Shown here piece after piece: positions 47,491 to 57,378 of a stretch of 64,000 nt of DNA. The notes under the pieces are model-generated. The model worked only from the letters and a program-made list of their open reading frames with translations. It ran no database searches and had not been told where the DNA came from. The stretch's first letter is position 1. Every line of letters starts with the position of its first letter. The DNA is from Thraustochytrium sp. TN22 (lineage: Eukaryota; Sar; Bigyra; Thraustochytrida; Thraustochytriidae): the NCBI GenBank assembly GCA_013306675.1, contig JABLUY010000101.1, positions 44,905 to 108,904 of the forward strand, written 5' to 3'. Both the position numbers and the translations under genes were made by a program.

Positions 47491-49872
47491 CTAGCGACGG
47501 CGGCGCTTGCGACCGCTGGCAATGTTGTCCTCCGCCCGCCGGGAGGTGCCGGTGAGCACTCGTTGCCGGTCAATGTCGGGATTGGTGGAGACATACTTGG
47601 CAGAGGTGCCGGCCGCAAGAACGCGCTCGCCAAGGAGACCAGCGAGGCGCGTACGCAGCGAGCTGGCCTCCTTTGCCTCTTGCGAAAACTTCTCCGTGTC
47701 CAGGGAGTTCTCATCCTCGACGATGTCGTCGAGGGCCAGGTCTGCGGCCTTGGCGTTCTCGTGAAACCAGGCGCGGCGCTCAGACTTTTGGCGGAAGCGG
47801 TTCTCGAGAACCTGGATGCGGCGCGCCAGGGTGGCGCGCTCGCGCAGCTTGCCGAGCGTGGCCATGCGGGTGACGTAGGGGCTGACATGGCGGTCGCCCA
47901 GCGAGCCAGAGATGGAGCGGAAGACGTCCGCCTCGGTCGGGTCCACGAGCGAAAGACACACACCGGCGCGCGACGCGCGAGCCGTACGGCCCGAGCGGTG
48001 CACGAAGGTGTCGAGACGCTTCGGAATGGCGTAATGAATGACGTGGTCCACACTAGGGATATCGAGACCGCGCGCAGCCACGTCGGTGGCCACCAAGACG
48101 CCGGTGGGCTGCGCCGTGAAGCGCTCCAGGTGCTGCAGACGCAACTTCTGCATCATGTTGGCGTGCAGCGTGCCGACGTTGGGAATGGCCAGCAGGCGCA
48201 GTGTGGCGGCCACGCGGCGCAGCGCCGAGATGGTGTTCACGAAGATGAGCGTGCGGCCGACGTGCTCGCTCAGGAAGTAGTACAGGTAGAGGTCCTTGTC
48301 CTTGGGTACGCAATGGACGGAGCACAGCACGAGCGTCTTGGGCAGCTGCACCACGTTGGCCTCAAGGCCGGCCATCGCAGCGTCCGCGGCCGAGGCGCCC
48401 GCCGCCTCCGCCTCGGGCGCGGCCACCGCCGGCGTCACCGAGCACACCGACGGCCGCCCGCGCACGCCGATCTTCTCCATGAGCTCCAGCAGCGGCGAGA
48501 CGGCGGCCTCCGGCTCGTCGCTCGGCTTGCCGCGCTGCCGCTTCTTGCGCTTGCGTTTCAGGTCCTCGGCCGCGCCTGCAGTCATGAGCGTGGCGGAGAA
48601 CAGAAAGGTCTGCCGCTTGTGCTTGCCCTTGGTCTCCTTGGCCTGCGCGAGCTGGTCAATGAGCGGCTGCAGGTCCGGGAAGTGGCCCTTGTCAAACATG
48701 CGGTCCGCCTCGTCCACCGCCAGGTACCGCAGCGAGGACGCCAGCTCGTTCACGTGTGTCGCGCCCTCGTCTACGAGCGCCCACAGGCGACCGGGCGTGG
48801 CCACGATGACAGCCGGCCGCTGCGACAGCACGCGCTCCTGCTTGGCCTGGGACATGCCACCCACGAGAGTCTCCACGCGCAGCTCCTTTTGCCGCTGCGG
48901 GCCCAGCACGGCGCGCAGGTGCTTGGCCACCTGCACGGCGAGCTCACGCGTCGGCGTCAGCACGAGCGCCGCAAGGCCGTCCTCGGGCCCGGGAGGCGAC
49001 TGCATGAGACCGTTCAGGATGGGCAGCCCGAACGCCAGCGTTTTGCCTGAGCCGGTCTCGGCGGCGCCGAGCAGGTCCACGCCGCCCAGCACCGCCTTGG
49101 GCAGGCACTCGCGCTGGATTGGCGTCGGCCGCTCGAACCCGCACCGCGCCAGCCCTTCCATGACGCCCTCCTCGAAGCCAAACTCGAGCCATGCGCTCAC
49201 GTCCGTCTCGGGCGCCTCCGACGCGGCCTCCGCGCCTGCCTCCTCCTCGCCCTCCTCGTACGCTCTCGCTTCTGCCTCCGCCTCCGCCTCCAGTGCGGCG
49301 CGGCGCTTCTTCTTCTCCTTGGCCAGCTTGCGCTGCTGCGCGCGCTTCGACTTCTTCTTGTCCTCGGGCTTCTCTTTTCCCTCTTCATCCTCCTCCTCCT
49401 CCGCCTCGTCTCCCTCACCTTCCGATGACCTCTTGTCCTTCTTGTCCTTCTTCTTCTTCGTGGCCTCCTGGTGGCCCCTCTCGTCCGCGCTCTCAGCCTG
49501 GTCGGCCTTTCCAACGCTCTCTTGTTCACCCTCGCCGCCGCCACCGCCGCGGCCGTCCTCCACGTCGTCGTCGTCGTCGTGGTCGGCGTCGTCGGCGTCC
49601 ATGCCGACGTCCTTGACCTGCTCGATGTTGAAGAAGCGCCCGCCCTGAAAGTTGTACGCGCTGCCGGGCACCTCCTCCAGCATGAACATGCCCGCCATGC
49701 CGCCGCCCGCCTCGCGCGTCATGAACTCCGCGTCGGGCAGCGCCTCCTCGGCCGCCACCCGCTGCCACGGCAGCGTGTCCAGCCCATAGCCAGAAGACGC
49801 GCGGCCGCCAGCCTCCTCGCCTTGCTCTGCGGCCTTGCGCTCCTTGCGCCGCTGCGCCTTGCCGCGCCCCAT
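47491..49872 (-). CDS. DDX24: DEAD-box RNA helicase MAK5 / DDX24
   Basis: 793 residues from the ATG at 49872. MAK5/DDX24 is a nucleolar helicase for 60S ribosome biogenesis. The N-terminus holds the MAK5-type segment EFMTREAGGGMAGMFMLEEV, then acidic and Lys-rich low complexity. The core has the Q motif FERPTPIQ, AAETGSGKT at ~269, PTRELAVQVAKHL, ATPGRLWALV, DEAD at ~383 (AVDEADRMFDKGHF), SAT at ~424 and HRSGRTAR at ~623. An insert with many acidic and basic residues after SAT matches the long insertion of this subfamily. The C-terminus is basic (GRKRRRR). Confidence 0.93.
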   Translation of the reverse strand: MGRGKAQRRKERKAAEQGEEAGGRASSGYGLDTLPWQRVAAEEALPDAEFMTREAGGGMAGMFMLEEVPGSAYNFQGGRFFNIEQVKDVGMDADDADHDDDDDVEDGRGGGGGEGEQESVGKADQAESADERGHQEATKKKKDKKDKRSSEGEGDEAEEEEDEEGKEKPEDKKKSKRAQQRKLAKEKKKRRAALEAEAEAEARAYEEGEEEAGAEAASEAPETDVSAWLEFGFEEGVMEGLARCGFERPTPIQRECLPKAVLGGVDLLGAAETGSGKTLAFGLPILNGLMQSPPGPEDGLAALVLTPTRELAVQVAKHLRAVLGPQRQKELRVETLVGGMSQAKQERVLSQRPAVIVATPGRLWALVDEGATHVNELASSLRYLAVDEADRMFDKGHFPDLQPLIDQLAQAKETKGKHKRQTFLFSATLMTAGAAEDLKRKRKKRQRGKPSDEPEAAVSPLLELMEKIGVRGRPSVCSVTPAVAAPEAEAAGASAADAAMAGLEANVVQLPKTLVLCSVHCVPKDKDLYLYYFLSEHVGRTLIFVNTISALRRVAATLRLLAIPNVGTLHANMMQKLRLQHLERFTAQPTGVLVATDVAARGLDIPSVDHVIHYAIPKRLDTFVHRSGRTARASRAGVCLSLVDPTEADVFRSISGSLGDRHVSPYVTRMATLGKLRERATLARRIQVLENRFRQKSERRAWFHENAKAADLALDDIVEDENSLDTEKFSQEAKEASSLRTRLAGLLGERVLAAGTSAKYVSTNPDIDRQRVLTGTSRRAEDNIASGRKRRRR

Positions 49873-50362
49873 CGCCCTCTTGCCCTCCGCTCGCGTCTTG
49901 CCGCGCCGCGCCGCGCCGCGCCGCAGCCCTCGAACTCCGATTCTGCGATTCCGCGCTCTGACTGCACCCTGCTCTCCTCCTCCAGTCACCACCCGCGACG
50001 CACTAGTTGGGGTCACACAACTCTGACGGGGACCACTGCAAGCACGTCGCTGGCCATGGCTCCGGAGACAGGGGCCACGTGCGCCCACGTGCTCCGGCTG
50101 GCGGGCGAAGCGCGGCTGCTTCGCCCGGTCGTCGCCGTCAACATCGCCGATGCCGTCATGATCGTCATCGGCAGAATCATCAACGTTCGCAGGCATTGCA
50201 GCATGCGGTCATGTTCGTCATCGGCGCAAAGGTTCACAGGGATCGCAGCAGCGCTTGCAGCAGCAGGGTCTTCTTCATCGTCATGGTTAGAGTTATTTTT
50301 TAAAAAACGCACGCTGACCTATGCAAGGTCTGTCAAGCATCGCATGACCTGCGATTCGCGTC
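49873..50362. other. Intergenic region
   Basis: 5' flank of MAK5 and 3' flank of cysteinyl-tRNA synthetase. Mixed-composition unique DNA with a TTTTTTAAAAAA tract at 50294-50305. No gene is supported. Confidence 0.4.
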
Positions 50363-52366
50363 TCACGCATCCGCATGCTGGCGCGACAGCCAGCGGTCGT
50401 ACTTGGTCTTGTGCACCTTCCAGCGCTTGAGCAGCTTCTTGCGCGCATTCTTGGTCAGTTCCGCGCCGTCTGCATCGTGCGTGGGCACGCCGTCCGCATC
50501 GTATGCGCTGTACTGGCCCTCGAAGTCATCTGAGCGATACAGGTCCTGCGGCGGAACGGGAGGCGCAGCATGTTGCGTGGTCGCAGAGGTTGCCGGCTTG
50601 GGCTCGGGCTCGGGCTCGCTGCCGGGCTCGACGGGCGCGCAGGGCGTCCAGGTGGAGATCCCGTCGCGGTCCACAAGGCGGACGCCAAGCGACGGGAGAA
50701 TCTCATCACGGAGGCGGTCCGCCTCGCGGAAGAGCGCTCCTGTGTCCTTTGCGCGCGCCGCATCCCGCACGGCGCCCCGAAAGGCCACAATGGCGTCAAT
50801 GAGCATCTCGGGGGTGACGCCCGCAGCACCGGTTGCGGCGGCGGCGGCCGCGTCGGCAGCCGCGAGTTGCGCAGTGCCGTATGCGGGCAGGCTGTACTCG
50901 TCGCCGCCGCCGATGCCAAGTACCTGGAGCGCGCGGCGCGCGGGCCGCAGCGCCTGGTGGGCGACCAGGGGCTTGGCGTCAGCCTCGTTGAGGTAGAGGC
51001 CAACGGCCGCGGCGAGGTCGCGCAGGCGACGCAGGCCGGATGGGATGTCAAAGTCGTCCAGGAGCGCCTCCTCAAAGGCCTCGCGGAAGGCTGCGGCCTC
51101 CTCGAGGAGCGCCGTGTCGCGGTCGTCCCATTCCCCGGCGGGTGCGTCCTGTGGGCGCTGCTGCAGCGCGAGGCTCGCGCGCGTAAAGATGTCGTCCAGC
51201 GAGCGGTCGAGCTTGGCGGCCTCGGCTGCGGCGTCGGCGGAGAGCTCCATGGGAGCGTCGTAGCGCACGGCGAGGAAGAGCAGGCGCATCTCGCGCGGTG
51301 TCATGGGCCGGAAGCCGACCGGCAGGTCGGCCTGCGGGCCGCGCAGGAGCTGCTGCACAGTGACAAAGTTCTTGAGCGACTTGGACATCTTGCGACCGGC
51401 AATGTGCAGGTGGCCGGTGTGCAAGAAGTGCGAGGTCCACGGGTCGCGGCCCGGGCAGCAGGCCTGGCTCTGCGCGCGCTCGTTCTCATGGTGCGGGAAG
51501 CGCAGGTCGACGCCACCGCCGTGCACGTCGAGGCGGCCGTCGCCGCGGATGCGGCCGGCCGTGTGCTTGATCATGGCTGCGCACTCGGCGTGCCAGCCGG
51601 GGCGACCGCGGCCCCACGGGCTGGGCCAGGTCTCGGCGTCGGGCCCGTCGGCGATGCACTTCCAGAGCGCAAAGTCCTTCGGGTCGCGCTTCTCGCCCAG
51701 CACCTGGTCGTTGGCGTCGGCGCCGAGCGGGCTGGCGTCCGGGTCTGCCTCGACTGCAGCCGCAGCCGCAGCCGCAGCAGTGGCGGACGATGAGGGCGAT
51801 GCTGGTGATGATGAGGTCGAGAAGGAGGTCGACGGCGCCGCGCGGCTCGGGTCCAGCGCGCCGTAGCGAAAGTGGTCGCACTGACCGGCGCCCATGGCGT
51901 CGTCAAAAGCGGCCGTGGAAAAGTACACGGACCCGGTCTTGTCGCCGACGTAGGCCATCTCGCTCGCGAGCAGGCCCTGCACGTGGTCCACCATGCGCTG
52001 CACGTTCTCCGTTGCGCGCGGTGCCAGCGTGGGCGGCTGCACACCGAGCAGGCGCATATCCCTGAAGAAGGCCGCCTCCTGCTCCTTGGCCAGCTGCCTC
52101 CAGTCAGCGCCTGACTCGCGGCTGCGCTGCAGGATCTTGTCGTCCACGTCCGTCACGTTCATGAAGAAGGCCACCTCCCAGCCGCGCACCTCCTGCATGA
52201 CGCGTCGAATCGCGTCGAACTGCACGTAGGTGCGCGCGTGGCCCAGGTGCGCCGCGTCGTACACAGTCGGCCCGCACACGTACATGCTCACCACGCCGGC
52301 GCGCTCGCGCCCCAGCGCCAGGCGCTGCGTCGCGGCCGCCGCCGCGGCGCTGCTGCACCGCCGCAT
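50363..52366 (-). CDS. CARS: Cysteinyl-tRNA synthetase
   Basis: 667 residues. It ligates cysteine to tRNA(Cys). The class I signatures are VCGPTVYDAAHLGHARTYVQ with HLGH as the HIGH motif at ~38, FMNVTDVDDKILQRS, the zinc and active-site region GWHAECAAMIKHTAG and HGGGVDLRFPHHENERAQSQ, and KMSKS near residue 325 (RKMSKSLKNFVT). A Ser/Ala/acidic insert of about 45 residues follows the HFRYGALDP segment, and a eukaryote-type basic C-terminus (KNARKKLLKRWKVHKTKYDR) is present. The first ~20 residues are Arg/Ala-rich and could target the protein to mitochondria; the leading strand usual before the CGPTVYD motif is short. Confidence 0.95.
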   Translation of the reverse strand: MRRCSSAAAAAATQRLALGRERAGVVSMYVCGPTVYDAAHLGHARTYVQFDAIRRVMQEVRGWEVAFFMNVTDVDDKILQRSRESGADWRQLAKEQEAAFFRDMRLLGVQPPTLAPRATENVQRMVDHVQGLLASEMAYVGDKTGSVYFSTAAFDDAMGAGQCDHFRYGALDPSRAAPSTSFSTSSSPASPSSSATAAAAAAAAVEADPDASPLGADANDQVLGEKRDPKDFALWKCIADGPDAETWPSPWGRGRPGWHAECAAMIKHTAGRIRGDGRLDVHGGGVDLRFPHHENERAQSQACCPGRDPWTSHFLHTGHLHIAGRKMSKSLKNFVTVQQLLRGPQADLPVGFRPMTPREMRLLFLAVRYDAPMELSADAAAEAAKLDRSLDDIFTRASLALQQRPQDAPAGEWDDRDTALLEEAAAFREAFEEALLDDFDIPSGLRRLRDLAAAVGLYLNEADAKPLVAHQALRPARRALQVLGIGGGDEYSLPAYGTAQLAAADAAAAAATGAAGVTPEMLIDAIVAFRGAVRDAARAKDTGALFREADRLRDEILPSLGVRLVDRDGISTWTPCAPVEPGSEPEPEPKPATSATTQHAAPPVPPQDLYRSDDFEGQYSAYDADGVPTHDADGAELTKNARKKLLKRWKVHKTKYDRWLSRQHADA

Positions 52367-52766
52367 CGCGCCGGCGCCGGCGCCGGCGTCGGCAGCGGGT
52401 GCCCGCGGGCGGCAGCGGCGGCAGCGGCGGCGGCAGCGGGCTCGCCGCGCCCGCGTCGCGCGCCGCGGGCCGGAGTTGCGGCTCTGCTGCGCCCTGACAG
52501 GGCCGCGGCCATGGCCATGGAATTGGCCATGAGCGGCTGCGCGCGCGAGGCGAGGCCGCAGACCCCGAGCGAGAGAGGCCCGGGCGAGCGCGCGGCGGCG
52601 GCGGCGGCGGCGGCGGCGAGCGGCGGAGCGGCGGCTAGGCGCAGCGGCCCAGAGCGCAGCGCGGCGTGGCTTAGCGCAGCGCAGCGCGGCGCGGCGCGGC
52701 GCGGCGCGGCGTGGCGCGGCGCGGCGGAGCGGAGCACAGCGCAGCGCAGCTCAGAAGCGCGGGAGG
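52367..52766. promoter_or_regulatory. Divergent GC-rich region, CARS / COA3-like
   Basis: GCGGCA/GCGGCG runs (52410-52440, 52590-52625) and a GCGCGGCGCGGC array (52675-52730). No conserved coding sequence. Confidence 0.45.
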
Positions 52767-53194
52767 ATGCTGCGCGCGGCGACGGCGGCGCGGCGCGCGG
52801 GCGCGATGCAGCGCGGCGCGGTGCTGGGCAGGCGCGGGCTTGCGCAGCAGCGCGCGGGCGGCCAGCCGCATGAGTTTGAGGCGCCCGTGCCGACGACCAA
52901 GAACGTCATGGTGGCGGCCGTGCTCGCGGCCTTCGCGGGCGGCGTCTACTACTACACGGTGTGGCGCATTCAGACGGTAAGTTGCGGCGCGCGAGCGCCG
53001 CGCGCGGGGCGGCTGGGCCGCGCCCAGGACGACGCGCGCGCGCCGAGGGCCGCGGCCACGGCGGACGGCGGGCTGACGCGCATATTTCCGAGACGCAGAA
53101 CACCGAGCTGGGCAGCGAGTTCGACCAGATCTTCGCGGAGGAGGATGCCAAGATCAAGGAGGCCAACAAGGCCAAGGAGACCGCCTCCAGCTAG
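52767..53194 (+). CDS. COA3-like cytochrome c oxidase assembly factor
   Basis: Exons 52767-52976 and 53099-53194 (122-nt GTAAGT...CAG intron, phase 0), 101 residues. The N-terminus is Arg/Ala-rich (MLRAATAARRAGAMQRGAVL), as in a mitochondrial presequence. One membrane helix follows a basic patch: PTTKNVMVAAVLAAFAGGVY, then YYTVWRIQ. A short acidic tail has SEFDQIFAEEDAKI. The layout (basic residue plus N-V, single helix ending in Y-x-Y-T, then a D/E-rich tail) is that of COA3/Coa3, an inner-membrane factor regulating COX1 translation and assembly, but such small proteins are weakly conserved. It converges with mitochondrial GrpE. Confidence 0.7.
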
Positions 53195-53825
53195 GCTCAA
53201 GTGCAGGCCTAGATCGGCCTGGCTTGGACGCCCTGATGAAGCAGAAAAGGATAACTTGACTGACTCAAAGGTGATTTTAGTGGGGTGGGGAATGCGATTT
53301 TGTAGGACCTGCGAGACATGGCCGTACGCGCGCGGCGCACTGCCTAGCAAGTTTGGGCTCCGTGACGTTGAAGACCGCCAGGCTGCCCAGCGTCGCTGGA
53401 GACCGTGACGGCGTCGTCGACCTCGGCCTCAAAGGCGCAGCGTGCTGGCCAGTAGCGAGGCTGACTGCGATCGCGGTGGCTACTGACTAGCTGCTAGCTA
53501 GCTACGTTAGAGAGAAGCGGACAAGCTGGAGCAAGCAAACGAAGTGCATGTCTGTCTGTTTTTTTTGGTTCGTCAAAGGGCAGCGGAAAGGAGGAGTTGA
53601 TCGCCGGGTCGCAATGTGATCGCATCGCATCGCGTTGCCCGCTTCGCGGCAAGGCGCACCCTCGCCGCGGCGCGGGCCACGACGGGCGGCCCCGTCGCGT
53701 CTTGGCCTCGACGTGGCACAGTCGGGTCGAGCCGACAGCCGAGGACTTCTTCTTGTGTGGACCGAGAGGCGGAAAGCGAAGCTCATCCGGCTCACTCTCC
53801 CTCACGCACGCACGCGCGCATTCAC
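53195..53825. other. Intergenic region
   Basis: Convergent gap between the COA3-like and GrpE genes. TAGCTGCTAGCTAGCTACG at 53490-53508, otherwise unique lower-GC DNA. No gene is seen. Confidence 0.4.
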
Positions 53826-54548
53826 TCACTTCTTCGGGTTGTTGACAGTGCCGACCTGCGCCGGGCGCAGCACACGCTCCTTGAACTTGTAGCCGCGCTT
53901 GAGCACCTGGCCGATGGAGTTGTGGTCGAGCTCCGGGTGCGGCATCTGGAACATGGCCTCGTGCATGTGCGGGTTGAAGGGCTCGCCGGCCTCGCCGAAG
54001 CTGGTGATGCCGTTGGCCGCGAAGACCTTGAGCAGCTCCACCTCGGTCATGGAGATTCCCTCGTGCAGCGACTTGAGGTGCGGGCTGGCGCCGTCCCCCT
54101 GCAGCGCGTCCTCCGGCACGGACTCGAGCGCGCGGCGCAGGTTGTCGGCCACGTCCAGCAGCGACTTGGCGAACTTGGAGTTCGCGTAGGTGGTCTTGCT
54201 CTCGATGTCCTTCTGCGTGCGCTGGCGCAGGTTCTCCATCTCCGCCAGCGTGCGCAGCGTCTGGTCCTTGGCCTCCTTGACCTGCTCCTCGAGCGCCTTG
54301 CACTTGTCGGAGAGCTCCGCCACCTGCTTGGCGGCCTCGTCGCCGGCCTGCGCCTGCGCCTCGGCCTCGCCGGCGGCCGCCTGCTCCTCGCCGGCGGCCG
54401 CCTTGGCCTCCTCCGCCTCCTTCTTGGCCTCGTGCTCCTTGCCGCCCTCGGTGGCCAGCCACCGCGCGCCGCCGCGCGCCGCCGCCGCGCCGCGCAGCCG
54501 CGCCGCCACCGCGCCGCCGCGCGCCGCCGCCGCCCCTCGCGCCAGCAT
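53826..54548 (-). CDS. GRPEL: Mitochondrial GrpE (nucleotide exchange factor of mtHsp70)
   Basis: 240 residues. GrpE/Mge1 releases ADP from matrix Hsp70 and drives protein import and folding. Residues 1-32 are an Arg/Ala presequence (MLARGAAAARGG...RLRGAAAARGGARWLAT). A Glu/Ala linker precedes the long helix pair (CKALEEQVKEAKDQTLRTLA, then EMENLRQRTQKDIESKTTYA), then SLLDVADNLRRALESVP and the beta-wing GEPFNPHMHEAMFQ, followed by LKRGYKFKERVLRPAQVGTV. The family signature FNPxxHEAM is intact. Confidence 0.96.
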   Translation of the reverse strand: MLARGAAAARGGAVAARLRGAAAARGGARWLATEGGKEHEAKKEAEEAKAAAGEEQAAAGEAEAQAQAGDEAAKQVAELSDKCKALEEQVKEAKDQTLRTLAEMENLRQRTQKDIESKTTYANSKFAKSLLDVADNLRRALESVPEDALQGDGASPHLKSLHEGISMTEVELLKVFAANGITSFGEAGEPFNPHMHEAMFQMPHPELDHNSIGQVLKRGYKFKERVLRPAQVGTVNNPKK

Positions 54549-55935
54549 CCTGCCTGCCGCTCGCTCTCCGCCGCCGCCGCGCCGCCGCGCTCCGGGTCTG
54601 CTGCGCCGCGCGGCGCCGCCGCAGCCTGCCTGTGCCGCCGCGGCTGGCCACGAGCTGGCCGCGACCGCGACCGCGACCGCGACTGCACAGCAGCTGCGCC
54701 GCGCCTGCTATCAACTCCTGGTCGCGTGTCCATCGCAGGCATCGCATCATCCATGCCGAGCCTCGTTCACTTCGCTGGCACTGGCAGGCCATCCATCATC
54801 CATCCGTCGCTGCAGCGCCGCGCGTGCCATGACCACGAGGAGCAGCTCCAGCTCCGCGACGACGAGCACGGCACGGCCACGCTGCACTGCGCTGCCACGA
54901 GCAGTGAACTTGAAGTCGCGGCGGTGACTCAGACACCGTCGTCGTCGCCTTCGGGAAGGACCTGCAGAGCGCGCCGCTCAGCTCGGCTCAGCTGTGCGGC
55001 GAGCGTCGCAGGAGGATGAGCGAGCGACCGCGACTCCGCGAGCAGGAGGGAGCGCGGGCGGGACGAGGCGGGGATGAGGATGAGGTAGGTGGACACGGGT
55101 GGGGACGGAAATGGCGAGCGCCAGAAGCTGATTGTGGGCGTGGACGTCGCCAGGACGTGGAGGAACGCAGTGCTGTTTTGTGGGGGGGTGGGGGGGCGGG
55201 GGGTTGTCATTGAACGCGCGGCATGCGCCCGATGCGCCTTGTGGCTGCTCAGTGCCTCCAAGTGATGGAAGGGACAGCGGCGTCGATCGGCAGGCTGTTC
55301 GCAGGCCTGGACGCCTCAAAGCCGCAGTCCAAAAGATCAAGCCTAGCCTTGCGACTGCAAAGACACGCGGAAGCGCTATCAAGCCTAGCCTTGCGACTGC
55401 AAAGACACGCAGAAGCGCTTTGGAGTTGTCACTGGGCCCAGATCTGCGATCCTCTCTGCTTCTGCGCATACTTAAACGAGCGCCCCCTTGAGGACCGTGC
55501 TGCGGCAGAACTCGAACTCAGAGTCAGGCCCTACCTAGCGTCAGAGTTCTTGCTCATGACTGACACGACATGAAAGTCCTCAAGTACGTCAGCGAGACCT
55601 CCCCTGGCAGAAGGCTGTCTGTCGGCTGCTTGCTTGGAGTTAGATTGCGGCCCAGCACCGTTGTCTTGGGCCGTCCCGGCTCAGGCTCCTCGTGATCACC
55701 GCCTTGCACTGCACGCACTGCACCGCACCGCACTGTCCTGCACGAAGACTTGACTTGCAGCTTCGCGCGATGGCCACCATGGTGACGGCGTCGTCCCGGT
55801 CGTCGTCGCAGCTGTCGTCACTCGGGCTGTCAAACTGCGGCAAAGTCGGTTTGCGCGGCCGCCTGCAGGCAGCGGCGGCGAGGGCGGCGGCGAGGGCGGC
55901 GGCGAGGGCGGCGGCGGCGCGCGCGAAGGGGGGGA
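54549..55935. other. Long intergenic region, GrpE / TMEM115
   Basis: 1.4 kb without a supportable gene. The first 200 bp are GC-rich GrpE 5' flank, with (CGACCG)n at 54660-54685. A G run lies at 55180-55203, the 42-bp tandem repeat at 55336-55419, and AT-richer unique DNA at 55420-55780. GAGGGCGGC repeats (55877-55915) precede the TMEM115 ATG. Confidence 0.4.
55336..55419. repeat. 42-bp tandem duplication
   Basis: Two copies (55336-55377 and 55378-55419), beginning ATCAAGCCTAGCCTTGCGAC, differ by a single base. The unit length is a multiple of three and keeps a short open frame (IKPSLATAKTR repeats), but nothing else suggests coding. Confidence 0.85.
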
Positions 55936-57111
55936 ATGCCGGCTGTGGCGGCGCTGGTGCGCGCCGCGCCCCTGAGTGCGGCGCTGGCGGCGGCCTGCGG
56001 CGTGGGCGCCGTCCTGGGCGCCACGAGCATGTCGAGCGAGGCGAGCGAGAACAACCTGGCGCTCGTGGCGAGCAACACGCTGCTGGTGAACTGGTACCTG
56101 TGGACGACGCTGACCGGCCACCTGGTGGACGGCTCGGTGCTCAAGGCGCTGGCGCTGGCGCCGGCCGTGTTTTCACTGGGCGCGAAGCTGGAACGGAGCT
56201 TTGGCAAACGCGGGTTCGCCGTGTACGTGGCGTCGGCGTGCGTCCTGACGAGCGTGGCCATCGTCGTGTTGCTGCTATGCGAGCTGCCCTTTGTGATGTC
56301 GCACTTTTACAGCGCGACCTTTTTCGGGCAGGCGGGGCTCGTGGTGGCGCTCCTCTTGGGCAACGTGCGCGCCGACATCGAGGACCGACTGCCGCCGCTA
56401 CGCGCACCGACGCGGCTCGTCGTGGTGCCAGCTGTCCTCTCGTACGTGGTGGCGGCGGCCGTGGATGATGCGCTAAACGCGGAGCGCCGGTGGATCCACG
56501 ACGCGACCTTTGCACTCATGGCCTTCCCGGTGTGCTTCGTGCTGCTCAAGCTGTGCGACTTCGCGGACACGGAGTCGGATGCGATCTTCCCGCCTCGCAC
56601 GGCGTACTCAGACGACCCCTTCACGCTGGATGCCTTTTTCCCGCAGGCGTTGCGGCCGGTGATGCGCACGGTCGCCATTTTGCTGGAGAACGCGGCGGTG
56701 CGCTTCTGCCGCTGCTACCAGCGGCCGGTGGCGCAGACGGGGTTTGACTATGCGCAGCGCCAGCAGCACGCCTCGCGACTCGCCTCGGGCGACCTGGAGG
56801 ACTCCTGGGGCGGGCCAACCAAGCCCGCGACGCTCTCGCTGGGTGGCGGCCTCGGCGCACGCAAGTCCAGCAACCCGGTCGCGGAGCGCCGGAGAATGCG
56901 CGCGCTCAAGGCGCTGGACCAGAAGCTCGCGCAAATTTCGCGCGAGCCGGAGGTCGCCTTTGACAGCGACGAGGATGACGCGCCGACGGCCGAGGACAAG
57001 GCCGTGGAGAAGAAGAGCGCGGACGGCGCGGCACCAGACGGCAAGGCGCCTGACGAGGAGGTGCCGGCCGCGACCACCTCTGGTGAGGCCGCTTCAGCCT
57101 CGTCTCCCTGA
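55936..57111 (+). CDS. TMEM115: TMEM115-like Golgi rhomboid-fold protein
   Basis: 391 residues. TMEM115 is a Golgi protein with a rhomboid-like fold, without protease residues, implicated in retrograde transport. Helices are at LSAALAAACGVGAVLG, VNWYLWTTLTGHLVDGSVL (the conserved W-x-LxT region), FAVYVASACVLTSVAIVVLL, GLVVALLLGNVR and VVPAVLSYVVAAAVDD. A conserved block at ~205-240, DFADTESDAIFPP and FTLDAFFPQALRPVM, resembles the F-x-FPxxxRPV stretch after the TMEM115 membrane core. The C-tail is charged and Ala-rich. No Ser-His dyad is evident. Confidence 0.75.
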   Translation: MPAVAALVRAAPLSAALAAACGVGAVLGATSMSSEASENNLALVASNTLLVNWYLWTTLTGHLVDGSVLKALALAPAVFSLGAKLERSFGKRGFAVYVASACVLTSVAIVVLLLCELPFVMSHFYSATFFGQAGLVVALLLGNVRADIEDRLPPLRAPTRLVVVPAVLSYVVAAAVDDALNAERRWIHDATFALMAFPVCFVLLKLCDFADTESDAIFPPRTAYSDDPFTLDAFFPQALRPVMRTVAILLENAAVRFCRCYQRPVAQTGFDYAQRQQHASRLASGDLEDSWGGPTKPATLSLGGGLGARKSSNPVAERRRMRALKALDQKLAQISREPEVAFDSDEDDAPTAEDKAVEKKSADGAAPDGKAPDEEVPAATTSGEAASASSP

Positions 57112-57378
57112 CCACCCATGCTGTTGAAGAAAGAGATGAAATCTGTGCCCTTTCGGTTGCTCTTGTCTTTCAAAGAAAGGAAAGCAACCCTTGCAAACAT
57201 GCGCAAAATTCTGCTTCTTTCATGGCGGCACTCCATCGCAGACAAGGATGACTGCCGCAGGTAAATTACGGAAGAGGCTCGCAGGCTTGCACTGCATGGA
57301 CGCGGCGAGCACAGCGGATAGGTACATGGGTTGCGAAAAGGGAAAGGGAAAAAAGGAAACAGAGAGCTCGCGCGAGTC

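Noticed and set aside
47374-49050. 558-codon plus-strand frame opposite MAK5
   Set aside because: Shadow of the helicase; DEAD-box motifs are on the minus strand.
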